Part shown: one piece after another, positions 47,273 through 56,002 of the stretch
How positions within the stretch are numbered: position 1 is the first letter of the stretch
Layout of the letters: each line of letters starts with the position of its first letter
Assembly (NCBI GenBank): GCA_024707265.1
Contig: JANQAB010000003.1
Location: 1,054,001 to 1,118,000, forward strand
DNA length: 64,000 nt
Reading direction: 5' to 3'
Origin: Sporocytophaga sp.
GTDB lineage: Bacteria > Bacteroidota > Bacteroidia > Cytophagales > Cytophagaceae
Notes under the pieces: generated by a model
What the model was told of the DNA's origin: nothing
The model's database searches: none
The model's input: only the letters and a program-made list of their open reading frames with translations
Translations under genes and position numbers: made by a program

Positions 47273-47513
47273 TATATCTTCATACAATTAATTAAAGTCA
47301 AAGTTTTCGGGCATTGGGTTCCTTCGGATGTCGAAGTATAAAGATTCATATTGCAATAAAGTTCATTAGAGGTACAATTCTTTAATCATAGATAGTGTCA
47401 AACAATAATAAGGAACAACTCTAGTATCTGCGTCCTTTAATTTTGCCTCAATTTATTTATTATCAACGAATTTAAATTGTCCATATAGCTTGTTAGCCGT
47501 TGGCGCTTCAAGC

Positions 47514-47810
47514 TCAATCCCCGAAAATTTTTAAATATGAATTGGGATCGTTCTTGCATTGATCTATCAGTTGAACAAGTTCCTTTAATAGTTTAGGCTC
47601 GACTTTTTTAACTTCTTCCAGTTCCTTCAGATCTTTTGTTAAATCGTCAAATTGCTTGGCACCAATGGAATAATCACCGTATGGATCTAAAAATTTAATT
47701 ACCCTGAAGTTTTTTAAATTCAAATGATCAAAACCTTTAATCTCAAATTCTTGAGAGAGCCTTGCATCTTTCTTTCCTTGTCCATTAAATCTTATAATTG
47801 TCCATCCCAT
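47514..47810 (-). CDS. Small hypothetical protein
   Basis: 98 residues, soluble: a Trp-containing start MGWTIIRFNGQGKKDARLS and a helical, acidic C-terminal half. No family recognised. Its stop is preceded (plus strand) by GCTTGTTAGCCG, resembling the GTT arm of the attC-like spacers. Confidence 0.5.
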   Translation of the reverse strand: MGWTIIRFNGQGKKDARLSQEFEIKGFDHLNLKNFRVIKFLDPYGDYSIGAKQFDDLTKDLKELEEVKKVEPKLLKELVQLIDQCKNDPNSYLKIFGD

Positions 47811-47869
47811 AGAATAAAATTTCTATCTACACTATCTGCCCAGTAATGCAAAGCAGGTGCTAGCGGCAG

Positions 47870-48496
47870 TTATTCTGTCTGTATGCTTGCTGTCGATTTG
47901 TTTATGTTTCGCCATTTTAAAAATAAATATGTCATCAGGATTGCTAAGAGAGGATTTGCTAATTCCATCAGGAGTACTAAGGGACGAGATGCTAAACAAA
48001 AAGAGAATAACCAATTGGAAAATAAAAAATTCCAACCATATGTCAGAATGATAGCAATTGTTGTCCATAAGATGAAATTAAATACCGTCTTGAAACCTTT
48101 AAGTCTGTCGATTACTGTCCAGTTCATTGTGAACGAATACCTTGTCAATGACAAACAAGTCATCCCGATAATATAACCAATAAAACCAATATGAAAATAT
48201 ATCGATGCCACCCCTGTTAAAATTCTTCCAGGAATGTTGTATGGACTGCTTATATTAGAAATGAAAGATAATATAATAAAATTCAAACAGATTATTGTCG
48301 AAGAGATGAGAAATGGCAAGGCGGTCCTGAAGATGCTCTTCTTGTCTTCGCCAACAATCCTGTCAGTTATTTTTTTGATTTGTCCACCGAGAGCTACAAC
48401 CAACAGATAATTGACTGCCAACATAATGAAATAAAACAATCCGTAAAGTAGGAGCATTATTGCACCGAACTCCCATCCAAAATCTAATTCGTCCAT
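47870..48496 (-). CDS. Multi-pass membrane protein of unknown function
   Basis: 208 residues with five or six hydrophobic helices and a hydrophilic C-terminal tail. A basic loop QIKKITDRIVGEDKK lies after helix 1. No family recognised. Its upstream region overlaps the next gene closely (16 bp apart), so it may belong to a cassette of two ORFs. Confidence 0.6.
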   Translation of the reverse strand: MDELDFGWEFGAIMLLLYGLFYFIMLAVNYLLVVALGGQIKKITDRIVGEDKKSIFRTALPFLISSTIICLNFIILSFISNISSPYNIPGRILTGVASIYFHIGFIGYIIGMTCLSLTRYSFTMNWTVIDRLKGFKTVFNFILWTTIAIILTYGWNFLFSNWLFSFCLASRPLVLLMELANPLLAILMTYLFLKWRNINKSTASIQTE

Positions 48497-48511
48497 TGTC
48501 TGTTTATCTTT

Positions 48512-48832
48512 TTATTTACCGCTAAAATTAGCATACGCTCCTCCACCAGTTTTGATGCAATTCTTATCCAACAAATGAAATGCGACTAAAACACTCACTA
48601 CTCCAAGTCGTCGGGTATTTTCAGTTTTAATATCTGTTTTTTTTAATGGTTCAACATACCCCCATTCATTTCTAGATAGTAAGTCGAATTTCGAAATCAG
48701 CCAGAATAACATTCCCCAGTTGTGAGATATTATTGGACCAAATAGAATCATTTCTTTTATTATTTTCCATTGATGACTTACACCAATAGAGGTGTATTCT
48801 TGCAACCTTGCCAGGTAAGCATTTCTACACAA
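48512..48832 (-). CDS. Unknown protein with uncertain start
   Basis: 106 codons from a TTG at 48832; no ATG is available in frame upstream before a stop. Trp-rich, e.g. SHNWGMLFWLISKFDLL. It abuts the upstream lipoprotein gene by two bases. Could be a continuation of another gene after a frameshift. Family not recognised. Confidence 0.4.
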   Translation of the reverse strand: MCRNAYLARLQEYTSIGVSHQWKIIKEMILFGPIISHNWGMLFWLISKFDLLSRNEWGYVEPLKKTDIKTENTRRLGVVSVLVAFHLLDKNCIKTGGGAYANFSGK

Positions 48833-48834
48833 TC

Positions 48835-49305
48835 TTACAGGCTTTGCTTTATCATTAATTCTCCATTAAAAAGCTTTTGACAATATTCGATACTGTCTGA
48901 GGTTTCAGGAACTTCCAGTCTAGCCAATTCAATTGTATGGCATTGAATTCTGATTGCTATCCTGTCATTTTGAGAATCATAATATTTAATTGCCGAATAG
49001 GCGAATCCATCCAAATCAGGATCCAAATCAGGATATTTGTTCACAGCTTTACCTTCAAGAACTTGCCGGCAATCAACTAATTTAGACGAAGCAATTACTT
49101 TATAATTAATTGTATTTGAATCTAAATAACTAACAAAAGTTTCTGATATATTGAATCAGATTCACTAATAAAAATATGTTCTCCTATTGTGCCTAAATTA
49201 CTAGTTTCTTCAATGACAACCACTTTTTTTCGACTCCACTTTCTCATAACAAGATGAGAAGAAAATTGAAATGAATAGAAATGGAAGTATAGGTTGATAT
49301 TTCAT
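48835..49305 (-). pseudogene. Lipoprotein interrupted by two frameshifts
   Basis: Starts at 49305 with a lipoprotein signal (ISIFFSSCYEK). A seven-A run after GAGTCG shifts the frame; six A continues as KKVVVIEETSNLGTIGE. About 90 bp further an AT repeat causes a second shift; two AT units instead of three restores SISETFVSYLDSNTINYK. The final frame is open to 48835 (VNKYPDLDPDLDGFAYSAIKY ... KLFNGELMIKQSL). Reconstructed length 155. Probably a periplasmic lipoprotein; family not recognised. Confidence 0.6.
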
Positions 49306-49479
49306 TTGCTTTATTAATTTGTAGCCCCAATCGAAAACGGCCGTTGAATTTTATATAAAGTCTAATTAAAGTAATCTGTCATAAATTTGAATGATAATAT
49401 AAAATATGAATTAGCATTAGACATAAGGTTCGCCAACACTACTCATCGCTTGTGTTAAGCTCTGTTCAAAACGCATTCG

Positions 49480-49917
49480 CTATTGTTTCCGGATCAATAC
49501 TGAATCCCTTATACTCTCATCTGTCACAATTACCTCTCTGCCCAACGAAATAGAAATGTCATTCAGATAGTGAATCAGCTTTATATGATCGTCTTCAGAC
49601 TTAAATTCTCTTGGATCAATGTCATTTTCTATTTCTGAATCGTCAAAGAAATGACAATTAACTGTAATCGATCCCAAGTAAATTGTCGCAGTGATTGTTT
49701 CTCTCTGCCCGTTTAAATCCCAGTATTCTTTTACAGTGACAAAATCAATTCTATCAGTTTTCAAGTCAGTCTTGCCATCCCAAAATTCTACTCTATACTT
49801 TTTATTAACCATATCAACCCACTTCTCCCAGTCTTCAATATTTGTATTGAGAACATAAATATCTCGTAAGGTTCCGTCCTCAAAGTAAATTTGATTTTTT
49901 AACTCTTTCCAATGCAT
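49480..49917 (-). CDS. Unknown soluble protein
   Basis: 145 residues from the ATG at 49917. MHWKELKNQIYFEDGTLRDI, ending in a helical Asp/Glu-rich segment and IRDSVLIRKQ. An immunity-like small protein is possible (alternating Trp/Asp composition). No family recognised. Followed upstream by an attC-like spacer (49930-50062). Confidence 0.55.
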   Translation of the reverse strand: MHWKELKNQIYFEDGTLRDIYVLNTNIEDWEKWVDMVNKKYRVEFWDGKTDLKTDRIDFVTVKEYWDLNGQRETITATIYLGSITVNCHFFDDSEIENDIDPREFKSEDDHIKLIHYLNDISISLGREVIVTDESIRDSVLIRKQ

Positions 49918-49929
49918 TATGAATTGCAC

Positions 49930-50062
49930 TTAAAGGTTTTCGACTTGGTGATGCAGTGGATTTTAGCACAAAAGTTCAATAGAATTCATACTGTTGAGCC
50001 TTTCTCAAATGGTTTCATAGAATTACCTCAGCCGCCATATTGCCAAACCGATGTTAGCAGTT
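49930..50062. repeat. attC-like spacer with GTT right arm
   Basis: Right end AAACCGATGTTAGCAG, 6 bp before the tautomerase stop. Left side TCGACTTGGTGATGCAGTGG is partly complementary to it. Weaker arm pairing than other members. Confidence 0.4.
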
Positions 50063-50067
50063 CGTTG

Positions 50068-50274
50068 TTATTTTTGTTTGTTTAATTCTTCTTTTAGCTT
50101 TTGCACACTAACGCCTCCAACAGCAATATCTTCGTCAGGTTTTTCATTAATTGTTATAAAAAACAAATGCTTTGGTATTCCTGTAATTTCCACAGAAATG
50201 TCTGTAAGTTGTGTTATAAGTTTATCTTTTACTTCTCTTGGTAGCTTCCCTGCTGTAAATTCAATTATTGGCAT
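50068..50274 (-). CDS. 4-Oxalocrotonate tautomerase-family protein
   Basis: 68 residues beginning MPIIEFTAGKLP; after Met removal Pro1 is the catalytic base of this family. It carries TDISVEITGIPKHLFFITINEKPDE, as in 4-OT and related tautomerases. Substrate unknown. A typical cassette-size gene. Confidence 0.85.
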   Translation of the reverse strand: MPIIEFTAGKLPREVKDKLITQLTDISVEITGIPKHLFFITINEKPDEDIAVGGVSVQKLKEELNKQK

Positions 50275-50301
50275 ATTCCAGAAAGTTATTTTAATATTAG
50301 T

Positions 50302-50493
50302 TTAAATTCGATATTGAAGTCTATTATATCTTTTTATTTTTATATCTATAATTTGTCCCTGTTCATTAAACTTCCCGTTTGTTCTTGAATCAACAAACGG
50401 GTTTGAGCTGTAAGTAAAAAAGCCTAAATCATTTCTAAAGTTCAACTGAAAAACTACTGGTGATTTTTGCAACACCTGACACCCCAGTTGCAA
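50302..50493 (-). CDS. Doubtful ORF
   Basis: 63 codons from a TTG; the frame stays open slightly upstream without a start. The sequence after residue 15 (FQLNFRNDLGFFTYSSNPF) is not obviously random but matches no known family. It may be a fragment or non-coding sequence between cassettes. Confidence 0.25.
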   Translation of the reverse strand: MQLGCQVLQKSPVVFQLNFRNDLGFFTYSSNPFVDSRTNGKFNEQGQIIDIKIKRYNRLQYRI

Positions 50494-50517
50494 GTAGCTT
50501 TCCTGTTGTCCGCTGAC

Positions 50518-51606
50518 TTAATATTGTTCCCTGTAAAATTTATTTGTATCATCAATTTTAAGTCCATTTTCAACATACCATTTTATAAAACTATTATACT
50601 TGTCTTTGTTTTCCGAATACCATTTACCAAATCCATCTTCGTCTCCTTTCATTAAAATCCAATGATTATAGGCTTCAATGTGTCCTGCGTCTTTTACCTT
50701 TTTCTGATAGCTGAATAAAACATTCGGATATGTTTTGTCATGACCGTTTGTAAAATAGTTGTCAACAAAAGAACTTCTTATTTTGTCAAGAGAGTTGATA
50801 TCAATACCCTTTTCAATAGCTATAGACAAAAGTAAAGTCGGCTCGAAAACCAAGCAGAACGGAAGTTTAAAATTCTTTGGGTCAGAAATTGAATTGACAC
50901 CTATAGCCATTTGCTGGCAGAAACTTACTGTCATTGAAGTGTCACTTGTAAACTTTATTTCACGTTTGTAAGTGTCATAAAGCATCTTACCTATTTCCGC
51001 GGTTCTTTTGCTATTGCGCTCTAAATTCATAAAAATTTCACCATATATCATTCCCCAAACCTCTTCGGTTGAGCTACAATATATTCTTGCGGCTCTGTAA
51101 TAGTTTGACGGAAATTTCGGATCAACTTCAATTCCTTTTTCATAATAAGCCAGCGCTTTATTATACTCCTTCTTATGCCAATGAATATTCCCTTTTTCTA
51201 AATGGATAATACCCGAATTTGGAAACTTCTTAAGCCCTGCGTCATAGGATGCAAACGCTTTGTCTGTCTTGCCTATCATATCATAACTATTTCCCAAAAG
51301 TTGAAAAAGTAGTTCAGTAGAGCCTTTGTGCTCAATGATTTTTTCCAATACTTTAATAGCACCTTTATAATCTTGTTTCAGATAGTGGGCATAAGCCAAT
51401 TCGTAAGGATAATCAAATCTGTCAGAGTCAAGTTCCTGAGCTTCCTTAAGCAGTTTAATACTTTCGTCAACTTTACCATTGTCCATTAGCTTGATAGCTT
51501 CCTGGGCTTTTTCAAGTGCTTTCTCTTTGTCGGTAGTCTGTCCATAAACGATTTGTCCTAAAGCTATAAACAAAAGAATTCCGATTGATTTGATTTTTCT
51601 TGTCAT
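50518..51606 (-). CDS. Exported TPR protein
   Basis: 362 residues. Signal peptide ending QIVYGQTT, then several TPRs: AQEAIKLMDNGKVDESIKLLKEAQ, PYELAYAHYLKQDYKGAIKVLEK, GNSYDMIGKTDKAFASYDAGL and GNIHWHKKEYNKALAYYEKGI. Periplasmic protein-interaction scaffold. Its start region is almost the same as that of the DUF4919 gene at 19.8 kb. Confidence 0.85.
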   Translation of the reverse strand: MTRKIKSIGILLFIALGQIVYGQTTDKEKALEKAQEAIKLMDNGKVDESIKLLKEAQELDSDRFDYPYELAYAHYLKQDYKGAIKVLEKIIEHKGSTELLFQLLGNSYDMIGKTDKAFASYDAGLKKFPNSGIIHLEKGNIHWHKKEYNKALAYYEKGIEVDPKFPSNYYRAARIYCSSTEEVWGMIYGEIFMNLERNSKRTAEIGKMLYDTYKREIKFTSDTSMTVSFCQQMAIGVNSISDPKNFKLPFCLVFEPTLLLSIAIEKGIDINSLDKIRSSFVDNYFTNGHDKTYPNVLFSYQKKVKDAGHIEAYNHWILMKGDEDGFGKWYSENKDKYNSFIKWYVENGLKIDDTNKFYREQY

Positions 51607-51620
51607 TGTGTTGTGTTTCT

Positions 51621-51764
51621 TAATATGACGTATAAAGACTTCGGCAATGCCGAAGGTCGTTTATTTTAGTAGTGTCGTTGAATAAAATTATTAAAGTTGA
51701 TTTACTTCAGCCTGTCCAATCGAAGCCATTCAACCCCGCTTTAGGCAATGCCTTGTTATGGGCA
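51621..51764. repeat. attC-like spacer
   Basis: Left TTCGGCAATGCCGAAGG and right TTTAGGCAATGCCTTGTTATG share the GGCAATGCC core and a GTT end. It starts about 15 bp after the TPR gene start and ends 26 bp before the next stop. Confidence 0.5.
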
Positions 51765-51789
51765 GGTTTTATTTTACGGTTAATAAGAA

Positions 51790-53415
51790 TCAATCTTTAA
51801 CACCTAAAAAGTACAAACCGCCGTCAATAGGTACACCACTGTGTATACTTGGAGTCAGGAAAATTTGAGTACTTGAAGACCAACCTCTATCAGGATAATT
51901 GAAATCAAGATACCAAACACCTGTTGTAACCTTTCTTATAGACCAAGTAATTCGATATACGGGATTTTCCGGTTCTATATTATTTCCTTCAGCACATGAT
52001 GAACATTGCATCCAATAATATATACCAGAACCGCCAGTTTTAAATGTAAATTTATTAATTTCACCATTATTCCATGTCATCGTCCAATTGCCAACTACCG
52101 CTGATTCATATATATATGTAGAATCTATAACAGCTAAAACTTTTCCTGTGAGTGTTTTTTCTTCAATAAATCCTTCTTTGGATACTCTAATGTTATAACT
52201 AAAACTTTCTTCATTCCCTGAAAGAGATTTGAATTTTACTGACTGTCCTGTATTTCCAAGATATTGAACTTTGGAATTTGAAATGTTTGATATTGAAATC
52301 TCATTCGTGGCTAAAGTCGTTGATTCTTCAGTATTCTTGTAGGTTGGGAAGTTACCAAATATTGAAGTCAACTTGTTCCAGTACCCGCTCAAAGATGTCA
52401 TTGCACTGATAAAATACCCACTACCCGAATTTACATTTCCATCATTTGCAGTTAAGGATCGGAATTTAGGTGTTAGATTAAGGCTTGTGCTTATTTGGTC
52501 TTGAAAAACTTCGCCTGTAGCTTGAAATAATGCCTTACTAAAAATCCAGTTTGCGTTTAAAAAAGGGAATAAAGAATGTTTGAAATGTAATGCTGCTGGC
52601 CTGACTTCTGTTATCAATAAATACCCAGCAGTTCCTAAAGCAAGTGTTGTCCCGAATGCGGATAATCCGAACGATGCAGGCGCTAAGTATGCTGATGCAC
52701 CTGCTAAGGCAAGCATTTTCAAAAACTCTTTAGAAGCATTTTTCAAACCAATCGCAGCATTACCTAAATTCTCAGCAGTACATCCGTAATAAGATTTGAA
52801 ATCTGTTCTAGGACATTCAGATTGTAATCTCATTGCAGTAGAAGTATTCAAATTTGTAAATGTGCTATTCGCAAACGATTTGAATATTTCCTTATTAGCT
52901 TCGTAAAATAATATCGCCTGGAGTTTTTCATCGTCTGTTAGAGAGTTGAACAATGAAATAACCTCTTGCTTATATTGGTTTAAGCTATTAACTTCCGCTA
53001 TTTCATCAGTAGTGGACGGATTTAGTAAACTAACCTGCATATCAAAATTTTGAGTTAAATTAGTGATAAGTTGGTTTGCATTGACTTCTGCTGTTTTGGT
53101 TACTTTAAACTTTATTGTTGCTAAGTCAAATCTTAATAAAACTTCACCCTCCGCAATATCAGGAACATAAAAAGTAAGTGTGCTGTCAGATGTCTTTAAT
53201 AGTTCTATTGCAGCTGAACCAAAAGTAGCATTATATTTATCTACTAGATTAACGTGGGCTATTAGATTTACAATTTCATAAGTCTTTACGTCTGTCTTTT
53301 CAGCTGTAACGCCCTTATTGGTAGCAGGTTTCGGCTCTTGCTCCTTATCTTTCTTGCAAGAGTTGATTGTTGTCACAACGAGTATGGCGAATGTTAACAG
53401 GATTATTTTTTTCAT
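51790..53415 (-). CDS. Large lipoprotein of unknown function
   Basis: 541 residues with a lipoprotein signal (ILVVTTINSCKKDKEQ) followed by a Ser/Thr-rich linker. A hydrophobic stretch around SAFGTTLALGTAGYLLITE in the middle suggests a membrane-interacting or pore-like segment. The C-terminal half has beta-rich parts ending LDFNYPDRGWSSSTQIF, which resembles Bacteroidota surface or fold-modulating lipoproteins. No family recognised. Confidence 0.7.
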   Translation of the reverse strand: MKKIILLTFAILVVTTINSCKKDKEQEPKPATNKGVTAEKTDVKTYEIVNLIAHVNLVDKYNATFGSAAIELLKTSDSTLTFYVPDIAEGEVLLRFDLATIKFKVTKTAEVNANQLITNLTQNFDMQVSLLNPSTTDEIAEVNSLNQYKQEVISLFNSLTDDEKLQAILFYEANKEIFKSFANSTFTNLNTSTAMRLQSECPRTDFKSYYGCTAENLGNAAIGLKNASKEFLKMLALAGASAYLAPASFGLSAFGTTLALGTAGYLLITEVRPAALHFKHSLFPFLNANWIFSKALFQATGEVFQDQISTSLNLTPKFRSLTANDGNVNSGSGYFISAMTSLSGYWNKLTSIFGNFPTYKNTEESTTLATNEISISNISNSKVQYLGNTGQSVKFKSLSGNEESFSYNIRVSKEGFIEEKTLTGKVLAVIDSTYIYESAVVGNWTMTWNNGEINKFTFKTGGSGIYYWMQCSSCAEGNNIEPENPVYRITWSIRKVTTGVWYLDFNYPDRGWSSSTQIFLTPSIHSGVPIDGGLYFLGVKD

Positions 53416-53492
53416 TTTGTTTTATATTAAAAATTCAAGCTTTGAAACCCTACATAAAGACCGCTATGGCTACAATCTAGTGTTGCACGCAA

Positions 53493-54035
53493 TTATTGGT
53501 TTTCGATTGGATGCAAATTCTTTCGGTTAAAGAAATCATTCATAAAATCACTTCTATATATCCTGATTATTAGAAGTGTTATTACTCCAATTAAAATTGT
53601 CCCAGTTCCTATTGCTAAAATCTGATTAGTTATTGAATCATAACCGTCGCTAATCCAACCTCTGTAAAAAGATATTATTTCACTTACTGCAATTATAGGA
53701 AGTATTCTTAAAGTCCATGTTCGTCCCACTTCATCCCTTCTTGTCATTTTGGATGCAAAGTATATTAAGGCCATTCCTATAAGTACGCTTAATATATTAA
53801 TTATTAAGTGTAGTTGTCCAGGTATGAATCCAACTGAAGTTTGCCAAAGCTCTTTTACGTCACTTGGTTTTCTAATCATCCATCCTAAGTATCTGAAAGA
53901 GTCAGCATACATAAAGGCGATTAGTCCGATTACAAATCCGTTAATTATTTTGGCTTTTATATGTTGTCCTTTATCTGATACGTAATCGTGGTACAAATAA
54001 ATTCCAGCTATAGTTAATAGAATAAATTTCAACAT
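53493..54035 (-). CDS. Polytopic membrane protein of unknown function
   Basis: 180 residues with four to five hydrophobic helices and short charged loops (KMTRRDEVGRTWTLRILP). No family recognised. Start 18 bp from the left arm of the attC-like spacer upstream. Confidence 0.6.
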   Translation of the reverse strand: MLKFILLTIAGIYLYHDYVSDKGQHIKAKIINGFVIGLIAFMYADSFRYLGWMIRKPSDVKELWQTSVGFIPGQLHLIINILSVLIGMALIYFASKMTRRDEVGRTWTLRILPIIAVSEIISFYRGWISDGYDSITNQILAIGTGTILIGVITLLIIRIYRSDFMNDFFNRKNLHPIENQ

Positions 54036-54052
54036 ATTTTATACTTTTAATT

Positions 54053-54192
54053 GGCCATAACGGTTGATAGTTACAAGGAGTTGGCGATTTGGGAGACGAA
54101 CACTGTCCGACTGCACTGAACTTGTTACGTAGCTCAAAACTTCATTTAAGCACTGAACCGCCAACTTCTTGTAAGTGCCAGGCAACTTATGA
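54053..54192. repeat. attC-like spacer with strong arm pairing
   Basis: Left arm CCATAACGG ... TTACAAGGAGTTGGCG (54071-54086) is complementary to CGCCAACTTCTTGTAA (54159-54174) with one mismatch; the outer bases CATAA/TTATG also pair. One of the clearest examples. Confidence 0.65.
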
Positions 54193-54253
54193 ACATAGAT
54201 CTCTATAGTTTTAAACAAATTGAATTTCATATCGGGTTTAAGTTTCAATAACA

Positions 54254-54742
54254 TCACTTTTCTTCGAGTGCACTCCAATTCCAACCCATTGAATTAGTGT
54301 TTATAAATAAGAAGTAATTATGCTGATTCAATTCCCTACTTCTGAATTTATGAACAGAAGAACTGTCAAAAGGATATGTATCCACGCTGACATTAATTTC
54401 ACTTGCATTCTTTGTAAAAACATGTTTCCCTTCATACTTAGGCATATCCCCTTTGAATACAGTTTTTAAATCTTTATATTCAATATTAAACTCGGGTATA
54501 GTATCAAAAATCGGCAAAGTTATTCTTCCATTTAAAGGATAAAACGATAATTTTTCTCCTTTATAAAATGTAGAAATTCTAAAGTTCTTATCAATATTAT
54601 CTTTATCAGCGATTGTGTCATTAATCGATAAACTAATCAACAAAGAAGTAGTGTCAAATTTTTCTAATTCCTTTAGATTATTCTCTTTACTGCATGCTGT
54701 TAGTAATACTACAAGCAATATAAATCGAAATAAATTTCTCAT
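54254..54742 (-). CDS. Small lipoprotein of unknown function
   Basis: 162 residues from the ATG at 54742, which opens the signal ILLVVLLTACSKE. The preceding 18 codons lie in the spacer arm and are excluded. Beta-rich mature part. No family recognised. Confidence 0.65.
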   Translation of the reverse strand: MRNLFRFILLVVLLTACSKENNLKELEKFDTTSLLISLSINDTIADKDNIDKNFRISTFYKGEKLSFYPLNGRITLPIFDTIPEFNIEYKDLKTVFKGDMPKYEGKHVFTKNASEINVSVDTYPFDSSSVHKFRSRELNQHNYFLFINTNSMGWNWSALEEK

Positions 54743-54760
54743 AATTGTTTTTTTTAATGT

Positions 54761-54893
54761 GCCATAACGTTTATTGGCTTGGAGATTGGGGTGCATTTTT
54801 TATTGAAAAACTCAACGGAATTCCTACTATTAACCTTGACAACTGTGTCATAGAGCACTTCAGCTGCGATATTGCAAACCGATGTTGACAGTA
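54761..54893. repeat. attC-like spacer (weak arm pairing)
   Basis: Left GCCATAACGTTTATTGG, right GCAAACCGATGTTGACAG, with weaker internal pairing. The right end is 6 bp before the DUF2004-like stop. Shares the AACCGATGTTR motif with 50.05 kb. Confidence 0.45.
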
Positions 54894-54898
54894 GTCTT

Positions 54899-55254
54899 TT
54901 AGCTTTCCATTGTCATATAGTCCAATTGCCCATTCTCGTCAGTATTAGTTACTACCAAATAATTGGTTATGTCTTGTCCAATTGAATAATCAAAAGTTAC
55001 AAAATTATCTTCACTATCAGGATAAAGTCCGACTCTAACTAATTTCAATTTTGTCAAAAGCTGCTGTTCAGGTTCTGTTGTGGTATTGTCAAAGTTTACA
55101 AGATTTGAAAGTTCTTTTTTTTAAATTCTTCAAGATGATGATTCAAGTAAAATATTACTGTGTCACAATCTTCGTCTTTGTAGTCGTTGAGAATATCACT
55201 ATTTAAGTAGAGTTCATCATTAATAGCACTCCTGTTAATTAAACTTGCTATCAT
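54899..55254 (-). pseudogene. DUF2004-like protein split at an A8 run
   Basis: The two halves fit the DUF2004 pattern: MIASLINRSAINDELYLNSD from 55254 and, in the next frame, LLTKLKLVRVGLYPDSEDN then YSIGQDITNYLVVTNTDENG. The coding strand has eight A near 55115-55122. Nine (or six) restores the frame and gives 118 residues. Family function unknown. Confidence 0.65.
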
Positions 55255-55303
55255 TAGTAAGTTGAAGTCTTTTTGACTTCAACTGGGCCAGTCACCTGAC
55301 GTA

Positions 55304-55765
55304 TTAATCCTCGCTTATAAAATAGGCAAAAATTAACTTAGCCGGAGTTAAGAAAACAATTCCCATATCAAATGTATTTTTTGTAAGTGGATTCCAGCTC
55401 CCTCCTTGTTCTATGTCCCAAGGACTACCAGACCAGTTTGTAAAACAATAAGTTGATGTATCCTGAGTATCTTTTAAAATCTCGTCTTTAAAAAATTGAA
55501 CTTTTTCATCAGGTGCTAACCTGGCAGAAGAATATGCTAAGTCATAAGTTAAAGCCTTTTTCAACAATTCGTTTGCTTCGTAATATGTCAATTGTTTCCA
55601 TCCTGCCCCAAGGCAATTTAAATTCTCTTTACCACAAACCTTGTCGAGCAGTTCAAATCTCGCCCCTTCTGTCGAGATGTCTTTGCCGGTAGTTATGACG
55701 TCAAAAGCGTCACCCCAATAATATTCTTCCATTTCAAGTTGTCCGAATATATCTCGTCTCTCCAT
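55304..55765 (-). CDS. Unknown soluble protein
   Basis: 153 residues with several Trp and Cys (CGKENLNCLGAGW, TYCFTNWSGSPWDIEQGG). No signal peptide. Ends in IFAYFISED. No family recognised; resembles an immunity-type protein only in size and composition. Confidence 0.55.
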   Translation of the reverse strand: MERRDIFGQLEMEEYYWGDAFDVITTGKDISTEGARFELLDKVCGKENLNCLGAGWKQLTYYEANELLKKALTYDLAYSSARLAPDEKVQFFKDEILKDTQDTSTYCFTNWSGSPWDIEQGGSWNPLTKNTFDMGIVFLTPAKLIFAYFISED

Positions 55766-56002
55766 ACCTTATTATTTTGCTTGATACCTACATTTGAATA
55801 AACCCCAAGTGACATATATTTTTCTTTTACCACCAATCTAACAATTTTAAATTTCGTTAAAACTGCCAGGCGGTACATAAACATGGATCTCATCCTGGCC
55901 TCCCCTGGCAGGCCGCACTGCCCCTTTTAAAACCAATTCTAAATTTCAGGATGCGTCTTAAAGATGCTTTATACCGGAGCCAGCCCCCCCGCAGCAACTT
56001 AT

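Noticed and set aside
54039-54284. 81-codon minus-strand ORF between 54.0 and 54.3 kb
   Set aside because: It lies almost wholly in the attC-like inverted repeat and has no family or signal features; treated as a shadow.
55693-55893. 66-codon minus-strand ORF overlapping the gene at 55304
   Set aside because: It overlaps the start of the better-supported 153-residue gene in another frame and shows no motif.
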